Assembly (NCBI GenBank): GCA_965112735.1
Contig: OZ218952.1
Location: 744,001-808,000, forward strand
DNA length: 64,000 bases
Direction: 5' to 3'
Source: Phaeosaccion multiseriatum
Lineage: Eukaryota; Ochrophyta, other classes
The notes below the pieces were generated by a model, which was not told where the DNA came from, searched no databases, and was given only the letters and a program-made list of their open reading frames with translations. A program made the translations under genes and the position numbers. This document shows positions 1 to 13,368 of the stretch, in pieces. Positions within the stretch are counted from its first letter, which is position 1, and each line of letters opens with the position of its first letter.

Positions 1-171
1 CCTGCACAAGGAGCTGGGCATGAGGTGGCCGCCCTCCGATCCTCTCGGGCCACCGCCACCACCCCTACTGCTCGCAACCTCGCTGCTTCAATCAGCCGGG
101 GACCGGAGTGGAACGGCGGGACGGCGTTCAAAACTCCAGTATGGACGGGAGAAAGGAGCAATGGCGGCGGC

Positions 172-222
<51 letters not shown>

Positions 223-344
223 AAGAGTAGGGCGGAGCTGAGGGCGGAAAACAAGAAGCTAGGTCTGGCTACGGTGAAGGGCAGCGGTGGCCGCGGCACC
301 ACCGCCACCACCACCACCACCACCACTACCACCACCACCACCAC

Positions 345-379
<35 letters not shown>

Positions 380-2641
380 GTGGTAAGAGTACGGAGCAGT
401 TGAAGGTGGAGAAGAGCACCCTGGGTCTGGGAACGACAGCGGGGTTGGGCAAAGAGAGGGAAGGGGGGGCGAAAGGCAGCAAGAAGCAGGACAAGGAGAA
501 GCAGCAGCCATCCTTTGGGAAGAAGGAGCAGCAGGGTAGCAGGAAGGAACGAGCAAGGCCTCCGCTTCCTCCACCCACAGGGCCTTCCCGAGCCAGAGGA
601 CGGGGTCGAAAGCGACCCAGGCCGGCTGACAGCGTCACGTGTTCTGACGCGGACGATTCTTTTGACGAGGATGCCCTGCACGACAACGATTTCGACGAGG
701 ACGACATCGACGGCCTAGACGGCTTGTCTGACCTGTGGGAGGACAATGAGGAGAAGGAGAAGGAGGAGGAGGAGGAGGAGGAGGAGGAGGAGGAGGGGGG
801 GGGGTCGGCAGCCAAGGGGAGGGGGGGGGGGAAGGGGAAGGGGAGGGGGATGGGAGATGGAGCCAAGGACTCTGTAGAAGGAGGGGGAGGAGGGGCAGCA
901 TTGAGACCAAGGAGGAGTCGTCGCCTGGTGAATTACAACGTCGATAGGAGTAAGTATGGGGACGAGGATGAGGAGGAGAGGTTGCTGAAGGAGGCGGAGA
1001 GTCAGAAGAAGGCGGAAGTGAGCTATAACAACACGCTGAGTCAAGAAGAGGCTTTGGAGGCGGCGCTGCAGGCGTCTCTGGAAGATGTGGCGCGCAAGGG
1101 TGATGAGAACGGGGGTGGAGAGGTGCGCTTGTTGAGCACAAGAAGCAGCGGAAGCAAACGCAGCACATGCAGGAGCAGAAGCAGGAGCTGCAACCGGAGC
1201 GGTGGCAGTAGCAGTGGCGCGGGTAGGAAGGGCCGGGCAAGGGATGCGGATGTGAGAGAGGACCAGGGAAAGGAGGAAGAGTATGATGGAGATAACAGGC
1301 GGAAGAGGAGGCGGAGGGGGGAAGGTGGCACAGACAGCGAGAAGGAGCCCAAGGACAAAGATAGAGACAGATCGAGGAGGAAGGAGAAGGAGAAGAGTCG
1401 GAGGAGGGAGAAGAAAAGGAAGAAGGAGAAGAGGAAGGGAAAAGACCGGAAAAGAGAGGAAGAAGGAGAAGAGAGGGGTCGGAAGGACGACAAGAAGAGG
1501 AGAAGAGAGAAAGATGGTGAGAGGAGCCGCCACCATCACCGCCGCCACGATCGCCATCACAAAGACAGAAGGGAGGAGCGAGAGGAGGGACGTGAAACTG
1601 TCACTGGGGAGGGGAAAGGAAGCACGTGGCCTGACACCAAGGAGAGGGGTAGAAGAGGTGGGAGGGAGGCTGAGACTCGGATGGAAGGAGTGAAGGGAAC
1701 GGAGGGCAGGAGTGAGGAACGGCCGAGTGGTGCGAGTGTACATGAAGGGAATGGGTGCTCAACCTCTCCACCAGGAAGGGGGGGGGCGGGAGGTGTAGTA
1801 GGTGGAGAGCAACAGCGGCAGCAACGGGGGCTCTCTGCTAGGGAGGTAATGCTCGAAGGCGGACGGCACGCAGCGGGAGGAGGAGGAGGGGGAGGAGCAG
1901 GAGGGGGAGGAGCAGGAGCAGGAGGAGAAGCAGGAGGGGAGGGACGAGGAGGAGACGGAGGAGGAGGAGGAGGAGGAGAAGAAGCACGAGGAAACGGAGG
2001 AGCAGCAGCAGCAGGAGCAGCAGTAGCAGTTGCAGTAGCAGCAGCAGCAGGAGGAGGAGGAGGAGGAGGAGGAGGAGGAGGAGGAGGAGGAGGAGGAGGC
2101 GGCGGCAGCACAGCCTACGCGCGTGTAGCCAAACTCTACGAGGAAGTGGTGGTGAAGTCGCGGGTCAGGCTCAGGGACCGCGAAGACGTAAGTGGCACAC
2201 ACGCACGCACGTACACAATCACACACACACACACACACACACACATTCACCATTGAGTGAACCTCTGGCGCGGTATATCGATGGACAGGAGGGCGTATGG
2301 GAGGAAGATGTCGGTGCTGTTTGTGTGTTGTTGCCACTTTCACCTTGTCTTCCAGTCCTCCCCTGCTCCTCCTCCCCCTTCCCCTCCCACCACCTTCCTT
2401 TCTACTTCTAATTCTTTACTTGTACTACCTACCCCCGTTCCTCTGCCGTCGTCGTCCATTCATTCGCCTCTCTCTGCAGTCGGGCCGCTTCCTGAGCAGG
2501 ATTAAAGTCAGGACGCAGGGAGGGGAGTGGGTGCCTGTACGGGTTTCCGACGCCAATATGAGTTTGAAGGAGCTTGCTGCTCACGTTGGCAGCCGTGAGT
2601 TCGGAGTCATACACAAGCGCTACGTGGGAGGAGGGGTTTGA
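1..2641 (+). CDS. Disordered nuclear-type protein with UIM-like helix, 3' part of gene
   Basis: The reading frame is open from the left edge, so the start lies upstream. Exon 1 runs to 2187 and is followed by donor GTAAGT. The intron (2188-2479) contains an (AC)n run and ends in a TCTCTGCAG acceptor. Exon 2 (2480-2641) continues in phase 0 and stops with TGA. About 780 residues are visible and almost all are low complexity: poly-Ser near 170-220, poly-Thr/Ser near 295-380, a Glu run near 745-795, Lys/Arg/Glu-rich sequence at 1260-1600 and poly-Gly at 1870-2105. Two imperfect units resembling K-S-x-x-x-L-(K/R)-x-E occur early. A helix with core LEAALQASLED (1054-1086) fits the ubiquitin-interacting motif pattern. 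The last 50 residues look like a folded or conserved tail. The basic and acidic composition suggests a nuclear protein. I do not recognise the family. An alternative end, using a GTGAGT donor near 2592, is possible. Confidence 0.6.
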
Positions 2642-3273
2642 TGTCGCAGGAGCAGGAAGAGGCGGAGAAGGAGGTGGAGGAGCAGGGGAGCAGGGGGGGG
2701 GGGGGGGGGGCAGGGCATTGGAGGAGCACCGGGAGCAATGGAGGGAACTACGGCCTCTCTCTCTCGCCCTCCCTCGCTCGTGCGTTCTCTTTCTCTCTCT
2801 CGCTCTTTCAATTAGTAGTGACGAGAGCTACTGGAGGAGAGAGCGACGAGGAGAGGGGTTTCAGTGCTGTGGGGAGGAAGACTTGTCGAATGTAAATAGT
2901 TGGAACTGACTTGGTTGGTAAGTAGGTGGGGGGGTTGGTATGAATACGTATATATGTTTAGAACACATTTTGACGCCAAAATGTATCAATCAATCAATAG
3001 AAAGGATATACAAAAGCAAGTGGTGTGGGAGGGAACCTCCAACCTATGTATATGTATATATATATCAAAAAAATTAAATCCCTGCTCTGCCCTGCGTCCT
3101 CTCGGAAGCACAGCAAACAGGTAGGATGCGCGCGTGGGTATGTGTGCGGTGTGTTTGCCTTTTGGATTGGATTTCATGCTGTCTTACGAGCACCAAACAC
3201 AAAGCTCTTGACTACTTTAATCACTTTATGGCCGAAAGCAGGGCTCAACACATTGAACATGACATTGAACATA
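2642..3273. other. Convergent intergenic region, no gene seen
   Basis: This region lies between the stop of the + strand gene and the stop of the - strand coiled-coil gene. It holds a G homopolymer (about 2693-2710), CT-rich tracts and AT-richer sequence with short TATATA runs near 2948 and 3055. No convincing coding sequence was found on either strand. Both genes should place their 3' ends and poly(A) sites here. Confidence 0.5.
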
Positions 3274-3384
3274 TCACTTCATGGCCGAAAGTAACGTCTT
3301 CCAAACGAGCTCAGTCTCCACCTTGCTGGCGGAGAGCTTCATGTCCCGCTGTGGTGAGCATCAGGGAGGGAGAGTTCAGAGTAG

Positions 3385-3434
<50 letters not shown>

Positions 3435-3790
3435 AATGATAGAGAGTTAACAGGAGATCATTTCATGGGAGGGATGTGTGTGTGTGTGGGGGGGGATGAA
3501 GGAGTACAACAGCAAGACAACATTATCAAAACAAACAGAACAGAGAGCGAAAGCCCCCCTTTTACATATATATTTTCATATACATATACATATATCCCTC
3601 AAAGCATTAACCAACCTTATTGAGGGCCCTCTTGGTGACGGCGATGAGTTGGTGAAGCTGACGTAAAGCCTCATTCTTCTCCCTTTCCACCGCCTCCAGC
3701 TTCAGTCGCTCCTGCGCCATTTGAATGCGGCCGAGGCGTGCATCTGGCCCGTACGTACGTACACACACAGAGCATACCATTTCACGTAAG

Positions 3791-3833
<43 letters not shown>

Positions 3834-4295
3834 AGTAGGCAGGCAGACAGGCTAATCAGGCAGGCAGACAGGAGACAGGCTAATCAGACAAGGACATGGA
3901 CATAAACACGCATATGGGCAGGCAGACAGACAGGCTAATCAGGTAGGCAGATGGGGCAGGCCACAGACAGCAGACACACTGGAGAGCCACAGCCAAGTAG
4001 GAGGGCAGGGGGGGGAAGGATGCTCCATGTACCTCTACAGACATTCGATGAAGGGTTGTTTGTGGCTGTCTGTTCACGTAATGAGTACACACACAGCCAC
4101 AGACAGACACACAGACACCTACCCATACACAGGCACAGACACACCCACACCCACCCCTACCTACCCACCCACCCACACACACACCCACCCACACCACACA
4201 CCCACACATACCTGTTTGTGCCTTTTCGAGCTGTGCCTCAAGTTCTTCCACTTGGTGACCGCCGTACACATGTTGGCGACGCTGGAGCGGCCGGT

Positions 4296-4326
<31 letters not shown>

Positions 4327-7300
4327 CTGTATCACCAACTGCTCTGGCTGCGGTGGCACTCTCTGGCTCGAGGACCGTAGATCTATATAGTGCTCCACCC
4401 CCGGGTCGAAGCCGAAGGCCATTCGTCCCGTGTGCCCCATGCGGGTTGGCGACGACGGTGGTGGAGGGCCATCTGCTGCTGCTGCTGCTGCTTGCGATGC
4501 TGCTGTTGCTGTTGCTGCTGCTACTGCTGCAGCTGTGGAATTGTGATGGTACGAGCGAGGGGAGGGTGAAGCGGAGGCAGCAGCAGCAGCGGCGGCAGCT
4601 GGAGGGGGTAGGTGTTGGTGGTACAGGTCGTCGAAGCTGAGGTCGTTGGAGATGAGTTCTGTAACGCCACCCGTGTCACCGGCGAGGGCTTTGGTTAGCA
4701 GTGCCTCTCGGAACTCTTGCCTGCCCTGAAGTGACTTGAGTGAATGCACCGCCAGCACCAGAGCATCCCTTGCTCGCACCGAGTGGGTAGGGGAGAGAGA
4801 GAGAGAGAGAGAAGAGGTGGATGGGAAGGGAAGGGCACGCACCGAGTGGGTAGGGGAGAGAGAGAGAGAGAAGAGGTGGATGGGAAGGGAAGGGCACGCA
4901 CCAAGTGGGTAGGGGAGAGAGAGAGAGAGAAGAGGTGGATGGGAAGGGAAGGGCAGGGGGGTGGAAGGGAGAGGAGGTGGGTGGAAAGAAAGAGGGTAGA
5001 AGGGAAGGAAAGGGAAGGGGAAGGGGAGGGGAAGGAGAGTGAAGAGGAGGAGGCCCACCGGGGGAGAAGCAAACGGTCCCGTCAGAGGCCGAACGACAAA
5101 TACACTGGGCAGCAGCGGGGACGTGCGTGCGTGCGTGTGTGGGTGCGCGCGGGTTGGGAGTAGAGGGGAAGGGGCACTATATGGCACTATATGGCACTGC
5201 ATTGCGCATTGTACCTTTCGCCGCCTCACGACTTTGATTGAACTGAAAATACATGTAAAGAGCCACTGAGCCTTGCCTTGTCTGTCAGCCTGCCTACTCC
5301 CCTCCCCACCCCCTCGGGCCGTCTCACAGTTTCAGTTTCTTAGGTGATTACTATTAAGTCAATAAAAAACCCCCTCAGCTCTCACCTCTGCTTGGTTGTT
5401 TCCTTTAGCCTCTCTCTGTAGGCGGTGGCCTTTCCAGCCTTCTCCTTGAGACCAGCGCTCTCCTTGGACAGTTGATGCATCTTATGCTGTCAGTACAGGA
5501 CATGCGTCCAGAGAGAGAGAGAGAGAGAGAAGGAGAGAAAGAGAGAAAAAAAGGAGGAGGAGGGAGAGAAAGAGAGAGAGATTGAGGGGGGTATAGAGAG
5601 AGACCAGAGGGAAACACAGATAGAGGGAGGGAGAGGGAGAGATAGAGAAGGAGAGAAGAGAAAGAAAGAGCGAGAGAGGAAAGGAGACAGAGAGAGACCA
5701 GAGGGAAACAAATGTATGGGTGGTGTAAGAGGGCGGGGGGGAGCGGGCGCTGCACTAATCAGTCCTGTGTGTGGCGACTGATGATGGGTATCGGAGTAGT
5801 CGATCAACCCAACCTGAGGACCGCCCCTCCCCCTCTGTCTATCCCTCCTTCTCTCACATGCACACACACACACACACACACTCTCTCTCTCTCTCTCTCC
5901 CTCTCTCATCATGTGTGCATCTCTGTGACTCTCTGTGCCCACCTGCACCCCCCTTAGCTTGTGCTCCCACTCGCTCTTGAGCTTGGCCAAGCGATGGCTA
6001 TGTCTGAGCCACTCCTTCTTCTCGCTCTCTAACTTCGCCCGTATCTGGTACGTGCGGAGGGTGTGTGTGTGAGAGAGAGAGAGGGAGAGGAAGAGAGAGA
6101 GGAGGGCGAGAGAGAGGGGGGGAGAGAGAGAGGAGAGGGAGACAGATAGGAGAGGGAGAGAGAAGAGAGGAGAGGGAGAAAGGGAGACAGCGATGAGAGA
6201 GAGGAGGAGAGGGAGTGAAGGGAGAGACAGAGGAAGAGAGAGAGGAGAGGCAGGAGGAGGTAGATGCCGCATGTAGTAGAGCAGGAGCAGGCAGGCAAGC
6301 GAACAATTCCAAGGCGCTGAGGGCCATGTCAGTCCCTCCCTTGAGAGTTGTCTACGAGCATGTCAACGAGCCACGCAGTCCATGCGTTATCCTCCATACG
6401 CCTGAGTGCCGTACTCCTGCTCGCCGGTGGATCGAGCCGACTCTTCTTTCGCTCTCTCTCTGTGTCTCTCTATGCACACCTCCTTGCGGGATGCTCCTCG
6501 TACTGGGCTCGTCTGCTGCCATCTACAGTAGTGCCATCTTCACCTCACCTTTGAGTCATTCGCGCCTTTGCCCACCCTCTCCTCCAATTGCGCGACCTTC
6601 TCTCTTTCTGCCGAGAGCCTCGATTCGAGCTCTCCCCGCTCCCACCGCAGAGTCTTGACCTGTTCAATAAGCCGCACGGCCATTCCCTACCATTGGTGAT
6701 GACACGTTGGTAGTACGGGTATACAAGCAGCAGCAGTTGGTGATAAAGACGTGGCAGGAGTGAGGATGCAGGGAGTTAAGTGGTAAGTGGTGTAAGTGAT
6801 GGTACACGCGCAGAAGAGGTAAGGGCATCGGCATCAGACCATCACGAGTCATATGGACAGAAGCGAGAGGGGAGAGCCAACAAAAGGGGGCCACAACTGA
6901 AACCCTCAAAAGACACAGGGTAGAGGAAAAGGGTCAACAAGGAGAGGAAAAGGTTCAGCGAGGAGAAAAAGAAGTGTCAGCGAGGAGGGGAAAACGGTCA
7001 GCGAGGAGAGGATCAGCGCGAGCATGCTGGCGTCTCTCCGCCCCCCCTCTCTCTTTCTCTCACCGAGGCTTCATCCGTCCAGCTCTGGAAGTTCCTAGTG
7101 TCTCCTAGAGCGTGTATGGCCGTTAAAGGATCCACGTCCTCTCTATCCTCCAAGGAGTCGAGTCCGTTCCTGCTCTCCCCGCTTCCGAAGCTGCTGCCCC
7201 CCCCCCCCCCCCCCCCCCTCCTCCCCCTCCTCCTCCTCCTCCTGCGCCCGGTGCGCCTGATCCTCTTGCTCCGTGCCCGCCCCCCACGTCCATTTGGTCC

Positions 7301-7914
7301 TTCCCCTCGATTCCCTCACCGCCAGCCACCCCACCCCCCTCGATGTGGCGCATCTGATCCAGCAGCATTGCTGAGGAGGCGAAGGGGCCCCGTCTCTGTT
7401 GCTGCTGGTGCGAGGATGCCCCACCACCACTCATCCCTTCTTCTCTCCCTCCACCTCCGCCAAATCGGTGTGTGTCATTGCCGCCTGCGATAGAGGAGGA
7501 GTGCCTTCCTCTTCCACCTCCCAGATAGTTAGCAGGATGTGGTGGTCTCTCGCTCTGCTCGTCATGCTGCTGCTGCTGCTGATTGTGGTGGTGGTGGTAG
7601 CGTTCCATCGATGGTGAGGAGCGCGGCGACGGCGACCTCCGTCTACTGGCACCAAGAAAGGAGCTACGAATCAAGCTGTTCGTACTGAGGCCACCACGAC
7701 CGCCTCCCCCTCCTCCTCCTCCTGCCCCTCCTCCATACTTGCTGCTACCACCACTGCTGCTACCTGGCCTTGGAGACATTAGCTGGATGCGCTCGAGCTC
7801 CTCACGCGTGCGCCACAGCTCTGCTCGCAACTCACCAAGCCCCGGCATGTGAGACTGGCTGCGTGTGCCATCAGCCGCAGCCGAGGAAAGGGCATTTTGA
7901 GGGGAGGCCGTCAT
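3274..7914 (-). CDS. Coiled-coil protein, function unknown
   Basis: The gene is spliced on the minus strand. Exons I can place are 7064-7914, 6549-6686, 5943-6044, 5386-5480, about 5215-5242, 4212 to about 4770, 3616-3743 and 3274-3348 (TGA stop). Phases agree at all junctions except around 5215 and 4770, where a boundary is unresolved. The proposed start is ATG at 7914, followed by a helical segment with ELRAELWRTREELERIQ. A long Gly/Ser/His/Gln-rich region follows. Later exons are typical coiled coil, for example MAVRLIEQVKTLRWERGELE and EALRQLHQLIAVTKRALNK. The 4.2-4.77 kb exon contains poly-Ala and poly-Gln and a fragment EQLVIQQQQ encoded by the recurrent 13-bp motif. The last intron uses a GTTGGT donor at 3615. 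The frame changes inside the 22-base C run at 7197-7218. The protein may be cytoskeletal, but nothing in the sequence proves this. Confidence 0.65.
3387..3433. repeat. (GT)n microsatellite
   Basis: An almost pure TG dinucleotide run of about 45 bp, just upstream on the plus strand of the last intron of the coiled-coil gene. On the minus strand it is (CA)n within that intron. Confidence 0.9.
5330..5366. repeat. 37-bp dispersed repeat, copy 1
   Basis: It begins TTTCAGTTTCTTAGGTGATT and ends in AATAAA. The same 37 bp occurs at 19777-19813 with one mismatch (A versus C). This copy lies in an intron of the coiled-coil gene. The flanks of the two copies are not similar. The AATAAA end would fit the 3' end of a retroelement in plus orientation, which is inference. 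Confidence 0.75.
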
Positions 7915-8472
<558 letters not shown>

Positions 8473-9177
8473 ATGCTGCGCCATTTCTGGAATCCTTTCT
8501 TTAGTAGCGGGGCGGAGGGAGAAGCAGGAGAAGGAGCAGGAGCAGGAGCAGGAGAAGAAGCCGCAGAAGCACCAGAAGAAGCAGAGGAGAAGGGAGAAAG
8601 GGATGGGGCAGCAACAGCGGTAAGACAAGAGCTCGAACAGAAGGGGGGATCCCATAAGAGTCCCAGTCGCAAGAAGACCCCTCCTCTTGCTGCTGCTCTT
8701 ACTGCCCCTGCTTCTGCACGCGGTCCGAGAGTTGGGCGGAACGGCGGGAAGGAGAAGGAGCCACAGAGAAGCAAGCAACCGAGGAATGGCAAACGCTCGT
8801 CTTCACCGGCACCATCTGGCGCAGGAGGAGCAACCACGCGGTCGGGACCAGCGGTAGATGGGAAGAAAGCTCACCCGAATAAAAGTCTCAAGGCAAACGC
8901 AAAGCAAGCCGCTGGAGCGGGGAGCAGCAGCAGAGGAGGGGCGAGGCAGGGAACAGTAGCAGCGGCGGCGTCAAAAGTGCCCGGAGGAAATGTCGTGAAG
9001 GCAAGCAGCAGCAGAAGCAACAGCAAAGATCCTCAAAGCTCAGATCGGGCCCGCAGGAGTGGGGAAGGAGGAGGGAAGCGTGAGGGAAAGAAAGAGGGCA
9101 ACGAAGTACTGCCGCTTGCGGGAGAGACGAGAGGCGGGCGCAGGCAGCGATCAAAGAGTAGAGAGAATGGGAGGCAG

Positions 9178-9216
<39 letters not shown>

Positions 9217-9852
9217 ACAGCAGTAACAGCAGCAGCAGCTCCACCAAAGGGAGGAGGACGCGCAGGGCGGGGAGGTAAGAGTGGTGCAACAGGGAGCGGA
9301 ACGAAGAGGAAGAACCGCGCAGAGGAGAATAGCGTGACCGAGAATAGCGTGACCAAGGGGACGAAGAAGAAGAACCCACACGCCGCCTCAGACGCGACAG
9401 CTACGCCGGAAGGGAGTGCGCTGATGGCGGCAGAGAGAAGAGCTGCTGCTGATTGCGTCAATGTTGGTGATGGGAGCAAGAAGAGGGGAATCAAAGAGTC
9501 TAGAGCATGTGCGTCCCCAGTGCCAGCAGCAGGTGCTGTCGAGGGCAGGACCAGGAAAGACCAAGTACAGAGGAAGGAGGAGAGGAGTCAGGAGGACGGT
9601 CGAAGGAAGGGCAGCAGCGCTACTGATCGTGTGCAACAGGGGTCGAAGCAGACGAAGAGTAAGCCTGGCGTGGAGGGTGGCACCTCTGCAACTTGTGCTG
9701 GTGCTGATGCTGTTGCTCGTGATACCACCACTCAGAGGCCACATGGACAGAAGAGAGCAGGCCCCTCGCAGCAGCAGCAGCAGCAGGAGGAGGAGGAGGA
9801 GGAGGAGGGGGAGGAGGAGGAGGGGGAGGAGGAGGAGGGGGAGGAGGAGGAG

Positions 9853-9894
<42 letters not shown>

Positions 9895-11184
9895 GTGCAG
9901 AGGACGATTCGAGCTACGTCAAGAGGGAAGGCACGGGCCACGCATGAACCTCTCCTTCGAGCATCGTTTGGTATCGAGGGAAGCGGGAGGGTCAATGACA
10001 AAGGAAAGGGACGAGGGAAAAGGGAAGGACGAAGTTGCTCGTCACGAAGTTGCTCGTCCTCCCCCTCGCCGGGCCCCAAGGGCGGTAGAAAGAGGGGTCG
10101 GCGTGTGGAGGCTGTTGAAGTTAGCCCAGGGGTGGAAGGGGACGGAGAGCAGCAGCGACATAAGGAGGCGGAACAGCAGTCAAGGAGGACAAGGAAGGAG
10201 AGGAATGAGGGACACAGCGCACGTAAGCGAGTAGCCAACGCCCCTGCAGAGGCAGCAGCAGTGGGTGCGATTGAACTTGCGGATCGAGAACAAGTAGCTC
10301 GGACGGAGGAGGAAGACGAGGCAGCAGTAGAGCATGGGACAGTCAACGAGGCGGGCGATGAGGCAGCGGCGTCATCGTCGTCAGCTGTGGGTGTAGAAAT
10401 GGAAGAAAGAGCTGGATCCGGAGGCAGGGAGCGAGCGAATGAGTCAGTACCAGGAGGAGGAGGAGGAGAGGGGGGGGCACAGCAGTGGGCTGCTTATACT
10501 CCAATGGCAGAGGTCCCGATGGAGGTAGGGGAAGGCTCTCCTGCTACCCCTGCTACTGCTGTTGCTGCTGCTGCTTCTACTGGAGGAAGAGGAGGAGGAG
10601 GACGGGAGGGACTGCAACCGGGCTTTGCCATTGCTCCAGTAGCAGACATGCCTGTGGATGCAGGAGAAGCCTCTCCTTCTACTTCTATGGGTACTGAGAC
10701 TACAGCGGCGACTACTGCGGCAATTGCTGCTGCTACTACTGCTACTGCTACTGCTACTGATACTACTGCTCCAACAGCTACTGCTACTACTTCTACAGTT
10801 GCTACTGCTACTGCTACTGCTGATGCTACTACTACTACTACTACTACTACTACTGCTACTACTCCTACAGCTACTAGAGCTACTACTACTGCTCCTGCTA
10901 CTACTACTACTACTACTACTGCTGCTGCTTCTGAAGCTGCAGTTGCTGCCAAAGTGGCGGCATCGGAGAAAGCAGTGCTGCAGCTGATCAACACAGTCAC
11001 AGATGCTGCCGAGACGGACATTCTCAACGACGCCGTGAGTGCTGCGGTCAAGTGGGTGGGGGCTGACGTAGGTGAGGGAGAGCAGCGAGCGAGGGCGGAG
11101 GCGGCGGCTGCTCTGCGGCGCAAAGAGAAGGACGAAAAGCAAGCGCGCGATCTTGTCGTGAACAGGGTGCACATGTTTACATGT

Positions 11185-11222
<38 letters not shown>

Positions 11223-13337
11223 CCTGGACCCCAAGATTGTGTCCTGTTTCGGGGAAGAGGGCATGGGAGGAGAGGGCGTGGGAGTAGGAGTAGTGGGGGG
11301 GTCAAACAGGTCGTTGCGCCTGGTGACTCGCGCAGATGCCAAGCTCACCGCTCTGCACTACTCCATCCTTCACGCAAGGGTCTATCTACGTAGCTCTCAG
11401 GATATCCGCCGAGTGTTTGGGAGGGGACAAGTCGTGGTTCTGTATCATGACTTTTTGCGCCTGCCGGATGGGTGGGGAGGGGGGCAGCTTCATCGACATC
11501 GTTGGCCCCTTCTCCCCACCAACAACAAGAGGCGAAAGAGGGTCTGGAGCGGTGGTAGTAGCAGCAAAGGTGGTGGTGGTGGTGGTGGTGGTGTTGATGG
11601 CGGTGGCGAAGGTGGTGGGGATGGGAGGGGGGCGGGAGGGCGAGGGCGAGGGCGGGAGCGACAGGAGGCACGACGAGTGAGAGAGAGAGAGCGTGCTTCG
11701 GCTTCTTCACACCATCACCATCTCCTTGCAGGTTGTCGTCTGTTTCAGTACCCCGTCATCTGCTTCGTGCAAGAGGGTTCATTCCTCGATGTGCTCGGAG
11801 TGCGTGCGGGAGACGTGCTGTTGAGCATCAATGGTTTGGACATGACCGAGCCGCTGCTCCGTCGACACTCGGGTGGCGGTGATGGTGGTAGTGGTCAGGG
11901 TGGTAGTAAGGGTGCTCCTGCTACTGCTGCTGTATCACCAACTTGTGCTGTTGAGCGGGTCGCCGAGGATGGGCAAGGGTCATCACCTTCTCGTGGAGAG
12001 GAGGAGGAAGAGTACACTCTACCACAACCAGCAGCAGCAGCAGCAGCAGGAGCAGCGGTTGGTGATACAGCAGCAGCAGGTGTTGAATCATTGTCGTCGC
12101 CATCGCCCTTGTTGCCACTCGGCGAGCAGAGAAGGCAGGCCCACACCATCCTTAACAAGGTAGGATGGTGGTGGCGGCGATTGAGCTGCCGTCCCTTCTC
12201 TCGCACTCATCTCTTGCTCTCTGTCTCTCTCTTTCATACACTTCTCTCTCTCTCACCTCTCTCTCCCTCTCTGTATCACACTCACCCGCCTCTCTCGTCC
12301 CTCCCTCGTTGACTCTTGTAATTCATTCACTCGTCCTCTGCACCAGAAACTGACCCTGCTCGAAGGCGAAGTAGAGACGAAAATGGCCGCTCTCCAGGGC
12401 ATGCCCTATCCCGCTCAGATCCACATGTGCCGCTTCTCAGGGCTGTCCTCGGCCCTCGGCGTCTCTAGCGGAGGAAGCATGGGACAGAACAAGAGAAGAA
12501 GGAGGAGCAACACCACCACCTCCACCACCTCCACCACCACCACCACCACTACCACCACTACCACCACCACCATCACTACCAGAAGCAGCAGCAACAGTCA
12601 TATGGGCAGCGGCAGCAACAACAGGAATGTGGCAGAAGAGGGGGAGGATGATGGAGCAGAGGGTAATTTGAATTTGAGTTTGGACGCAGACCTCCTCTCC
12701 CATGCGACGGTCCTTGGGGAACAGAGGAGGGTGCTTGAGGTGAGTGTTTGTGTGCGTGTGTGAGTGTGTGTTTGTGCGTGAGTGTGTGCGTGTGTGAGTG
12801 TGTGTTTGTGCGTGTGTGAGTGAGTATGTGAGTGTGTGCGTGTGTTAGTGTGTTTGTGCATGTGTGAGTGAGTATGTGAGTGTTTGTGTGCGTGTGTGGG
12901 TGTGTGTTTGTGCATGTGTGAGTGAGTATGTGAGTGTGTGCGTGTGTGAGTGTGTGTTTGTGCATGTGTGAGTGAGTATGTGAGTGTGTGCGTGTGTTGG
13001 TGTGTTTGTGCATGTGTGAGTGAGTATGTGAGTGTGTGCGTGTGTGAGTGTGTGTTTGTGCATGTGTGAGTGAGTATGTGAGTGTTTGTGTGAGGGTGTG
13101 AGTGAGTATGTGAGTGAGTGTGTGTTAGTGTGTGTGAATGTGAGTGTGTGTGAGTGTGAGTGTGTGTGAGTGCGTGCGTGAGTGAGTGAGTGGAGAGTGA
13201 GTGCGTGAATGTGAGTGTGTTTGTGTGTTTGTGAGTGTATGTGAGTGTGAGTATTGACTGTGTGTGTTCGTGTGTGTATTTGTGTGATTGTGTGAGTGTG
13301 TGTGTGTGTGAGTGTGTTTGTATGGGTGTGTGAGTGA

Positions 13338-13368
<31 letters not shown>

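Noticed and set aside
20-241. Short plus-strand frame ending in poly-Ala at the left edge
   Set aside because: It overlaps the longer frame that continues for more than 2 kb and splices in phase. Poly-Ala is the alternative reading of the AGC repeat.
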